Assembly (NCBI GenBank): GCA_964445255.1
Contig: CAYUKM010000034.1
Location: forward strand, 1 to 23,465
Length of the DNA stretch: 23,465 bases
Source of the DNA: SHLQ01 sp964445255
Lineage (GTDB): Bacteria > Actinomycetota > Acidimicrobiia > Acidimicrobiales > SHLQ01
Direction of reading: 5' to 3'
Position 1 is the first letter of the stretch. The number at the start of each line of letters is the position of its first letter. This document shows positions 21,553 to 23,465 of this stretch, piece by piece. The translations under genes and the position numbers were made by a program. Below the pieces are notes generated by a model. That model did no database searches, was not told the origin of the DNA, and saw only the letters and a program-made list of their open reading frames with translations.

Positions 21553-23445
21553 ATGGCTTTGGCTCTCCCCCAACTGACGAACGGCATGATCCCCCGAGTG
21601 CTAGCTGCATTTGTGATCGCCGCGATCGCAGCAACGGTCAGCTTCGTCGTCTTGAGTCCTGACGAGGCAGTGGCCACCGGTCCCGACGAGATCGTCGTGC
21701 GTGCGCGAGGCGCTTCAGGCGCCGAAGTCATGGAATTGGTTCTGAACGGCCAGGTCGCGGCGTCGTGGACGGCCTCCACCCAGTGGACCGACTACACCCA
21801 CACCGTGGACGCTGCACTTGCTGTTTCGTCAGCTGAGGTCCGCTTCGTTAACGATGGGGGCGCCACCCAAGATCTGTACGTCGACTACATCAACATCGCT
21901 GGCACTCGACTTGAGTCTGAGCACTCAAGTACCCGTTCCACCGGTACTTTCGTGCCCGGCGTTGGATGTATCGAGCGCAGCTCGATCTCGCACGCACTGC
22001 ACTGCGCGGGCTCGTTCGACTACCCAGTACCTGCCGGTACCGTCGTGGGACGATCGGCAACCAGCGGCGAAATGGTCACCTTCCGAGCTCTCGGCAAGAC
22101 CGGTGAAGAAGAGGTCCAGCTGGTGATCAACGGCGAGCGAGTCCAAACCGTCACCCTTCCTACATCGTTCGAAAACTTCACCTACGACGTCCCATCAGCC
22201 ATGACGATCATCAGCGCCGAGATCCGCTACGTCAACGACATTCCGGGCCGTGATGCACAGATCGACTGGCTCGAGGTCGATGGTCAGCGCTACGAATCCG
22301 AACACGCCACCACTCGCGCCACCGGCATCCTTGTGAATGACCAGTGTGTGGGCAATGTTGAGTCGAGTAGCGAATGGCTTCGTTGCAACGGATGGTTCCG
22401 CTACCCGATCGGCTCGCCAGCCGCGACGACCGCACCAGCGATCCGTCGTGATGCAGCTGAGCTCGCCCAGACCGATCCCGTACCTGCCACACCGCCAACA
22501 ACGGTTGCAGCTACGACTACGGCAGCCCCAACCACCACGGCAGCTCCAACAACGACCGCAGCGCCCACCACGACGACGGCTGCTCCAACGACTACCGCCG
22601 CCCCCGCTCCGGCGCCGGCACGACAGAGCCAACCACTTGTGGCGACGAGCTCGAATGGCCGCTATTCGATCGCTGAGGTAATCGACGGCACCATCGGGGC
22701 TGGCGACGGCTCGAACCCCAACGAAGAGGCGCCGATGGGTCGCCACGATGCCTCCCTCGCTCTGCCACAAGGCTGGAACTGGACCCAGGGTCCTACCCGT
22801 AACTCCCAATGGGGCAATCTCGGCACCGCTGGCTCTCGATTTGTTGAGTGGCGCTGTGCGGTGATCCCGGAGAGCGGCCATACCCCGTCGGTCCCATTTC
22901 GCATCAACGTCCGCAATGGGGCCTACTACCAGTTCGCTAACGGCAGCTGGGACAAGGCATTCGACGTAAACCTCCTCGGTGGCAACCACGGTGGCTACCT
23001 GGGCGTCGCTGGGCGAGAGAACCAGAACCCCTTCGATGCTCCGAGCCAAGGCTTGATCCAGTGGCGACAAGAAGCGGACGGAAGCTTCTCGGCGCCATGG
23101 AATCCAAATGCGCTCATGATGCACTTCTGGGCTGGTCAACGCGAGGCTGCCGCATCTGGACAAACCGCTGAGTTCCTGACCAGCGAGATTCGTCTCCAAC
23201 AGCCCGACGGCCAAACGGTCGACCTCTCACAGGTTCGAGTGCTCTTCCAGTGCGGTGTCGATTACTACAACACCACCGGTGGCCAGGGAACCCGTGTTCC
23301 TGGGCCAGGCATCGCGAAGTACAGCTTCGCAACGCCGCAATGGCAACCAGGGCTGTGGGTCACGCTCCCAGGTGACGTGCCAGCAGCTTCGGTCGGCGAC
23401 TTCGAGAGCTGGCTGAGCCGCAACACCCCTCCCAACGTCGGCTAG
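21553..23445 (+). CDS. secreted protein with two CBM60-like carbohydrate-binding domains and unknown C-terminal domain
   Basis: 630 residues. A signal peptide or anchor (about 13-34) ends near AVA at 41. Domain 1 (46-157) and domain 2 (172-285) are Ca-dependent xylan-binding CBM60-like modules: VVRARGASGAE and TFRALGKTGEE starts, the ligand-loop patterns FVNDGG...VDYI and YVNDIPGRDAQIDW, and a closing Cys pair each (139/151, 265/278). A Thr/Ala/Pro linker (316-356) separates them from a C-terminal domain (361-630) with many Trp, Gly and Asn and one Cys pair (435/567). That domain is not a family I recognise. Binding to beta-glycans and activity on a polysaccharide are inferred. AAAGG lies 10 nt before the ATG. 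It is divergent from the flavoprotein. Confidence 0.85.
   Translation: MALALPQLTNGMIPRVLAAFVIAAIAATVSFVVLSPDEAVATGPDEIVVRARGASGAEVMELVLNGQVAASWTASTQWTDYTHTVDAALAVSSAEVRFVNDGGATQDLYVDYINIAGTRLESEHSSTRSTGTFVPGVGCIERSSISHALHCAGSFDYPVPAGTVVGRSATSGEMVTFRALGKTGEEEVQLVINGERVQTVTLPTSFENFTYDVPSAMTIISAEIRYVNDIPGRDAQIDWLEVDGQRYESEHATTRATGILVNDQCVGNVESSSEWLRCNGWFRYPIGSPAATTAPAIRRDAAELAQTDPVPATPPTTVAATTTAAPTTTAAPTTTAAPTTTTAAPTTTAAPAPAPARQSQPLVATSSNGRYSIAEVIDGTIGAGDGSNPNEEAPMGRHDASLALPQGWNWTQGPTRNSQWGNLGTAGSRFVEWRCAVIPESGHTPSVPFRINVRNGAYYQFANGSWDKAFDVNLLGGNHGGYLGVAGRENQNPFDAPSQGLIQWRQEADGSFSAPWNPNALMMHFWAGQREAAASGQTAEFLTSEIRLQQPDGQTVDLSQVRVLFQCGVDYYNTTGGQGTRVPGPGIAKYSFATPQWQPGLWVTLPGDVPAASVGDFESWLSRNTPPNVG
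22498..22620 (+). repeat. TTTAAP-type low-complexity linker repeat
   Basis: In-frame repeats of about 21-24 bp coding for TTTAAP units (residues 316-356), typical flexible, possibly O-glycosylated linkers of actinobacterial secreted proteins. The tract could vary in copy number by slippage. Confidence 0.85.
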
Positions 23446-23465
23446 CCAACCCCGCCCGCTCTCAA

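Noticed and set aside
22498..22620. CRISPR-like or minisatellite array
   Set aside because: Repeats are in frame, have no spacers and code for a Thr/Ala/Pro linker.
22195..23214. 339-codon open frame on the minus strand
   Set aside because: Lies wholly antisense to the secreted CBM protein; its product has Arg/Gly/Trp-rich low-complexity runs opposite the TTTAAP linker and no domain pattern.

Overview
The window reads as chromosomal DNA of a high-GC, free-living actinobacterium, most likely a marine or freshwater Acidimicrobiia/Ilumatobacter-type organism. This rests on moderately high GC, frequent GTG/TTG starts, Thr/Ala/Pro linkers in a secreted protein and the overall gene style. It is an inference; no rRNA or marker gene is present. 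No tRNA, rRNA, CRISPR array, intact insertion sequence or phage gene was seen.

Left part (1-5300), stress and redox housekeeping: the 3' end of a flavodoxin/FMN-reductase gene, a CPA1-type Na+(K+)/H+ antiporter (-), a B-type-like DyP peroxidase (+) divergent from it, a FrnE-like DsbA oxidoreductase (-), a two-domain universal stress protein (-) with a good sigma70-like promoter, and a dienelactone hydrolase (+).

5361-7600: a hipBA toxin-antitoxin pair (- strand, 4-nt overlap). Its upstream region has a promoter with repeated CTTTACAA-type boxes and a 34-bp near-perfect palindrome, which is shared with a divergent small gene of unknown function. A 280-bp stretch with no convincing gene follows, then an FMN-dependent alpha-hydroxy-acid dehydrogenase.

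9300-13800, the most unusual part: an island of small exported or membrane proteins. It holds three separate DM13-domain proteins, two of them divergently transcribed neighbours with Asp where DM13 has its near-invariant Cys. It also holds a secreted RTX calcium-binding protein of about 20 nonapeptides, a tiny single-pass protein with a SDPDGDGxGWE motif, two small two-helix membrane proteins and two unrecognised short genes. It looks like a cell-surface, possibly redox and Ca2+-linked, gene neighbourhood that I cannot match to a described system.

13890-19330: a HAD phosphatase (-), a YjdF-like (DUF2238-type) membrane protein, and an ABC exporter made of a LolD/MacB-type ATPase and a 963-residue double-FtsX permease overlapping by 4 nt, followed by a small acidic membrane-anchored protein.

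19348-23445: an OsmC-family peroxiredoxin-like protein (-), a TIGR03862-type flavoprotein (-), and a large secreted protein with two CBM60-like Ca-dependent carbohydrate-binding domains, a TTTAAP linker and an unrecognised C-terminal domain of about 270 residues. Its upstream region carries two inverted repeats, one inside the other.
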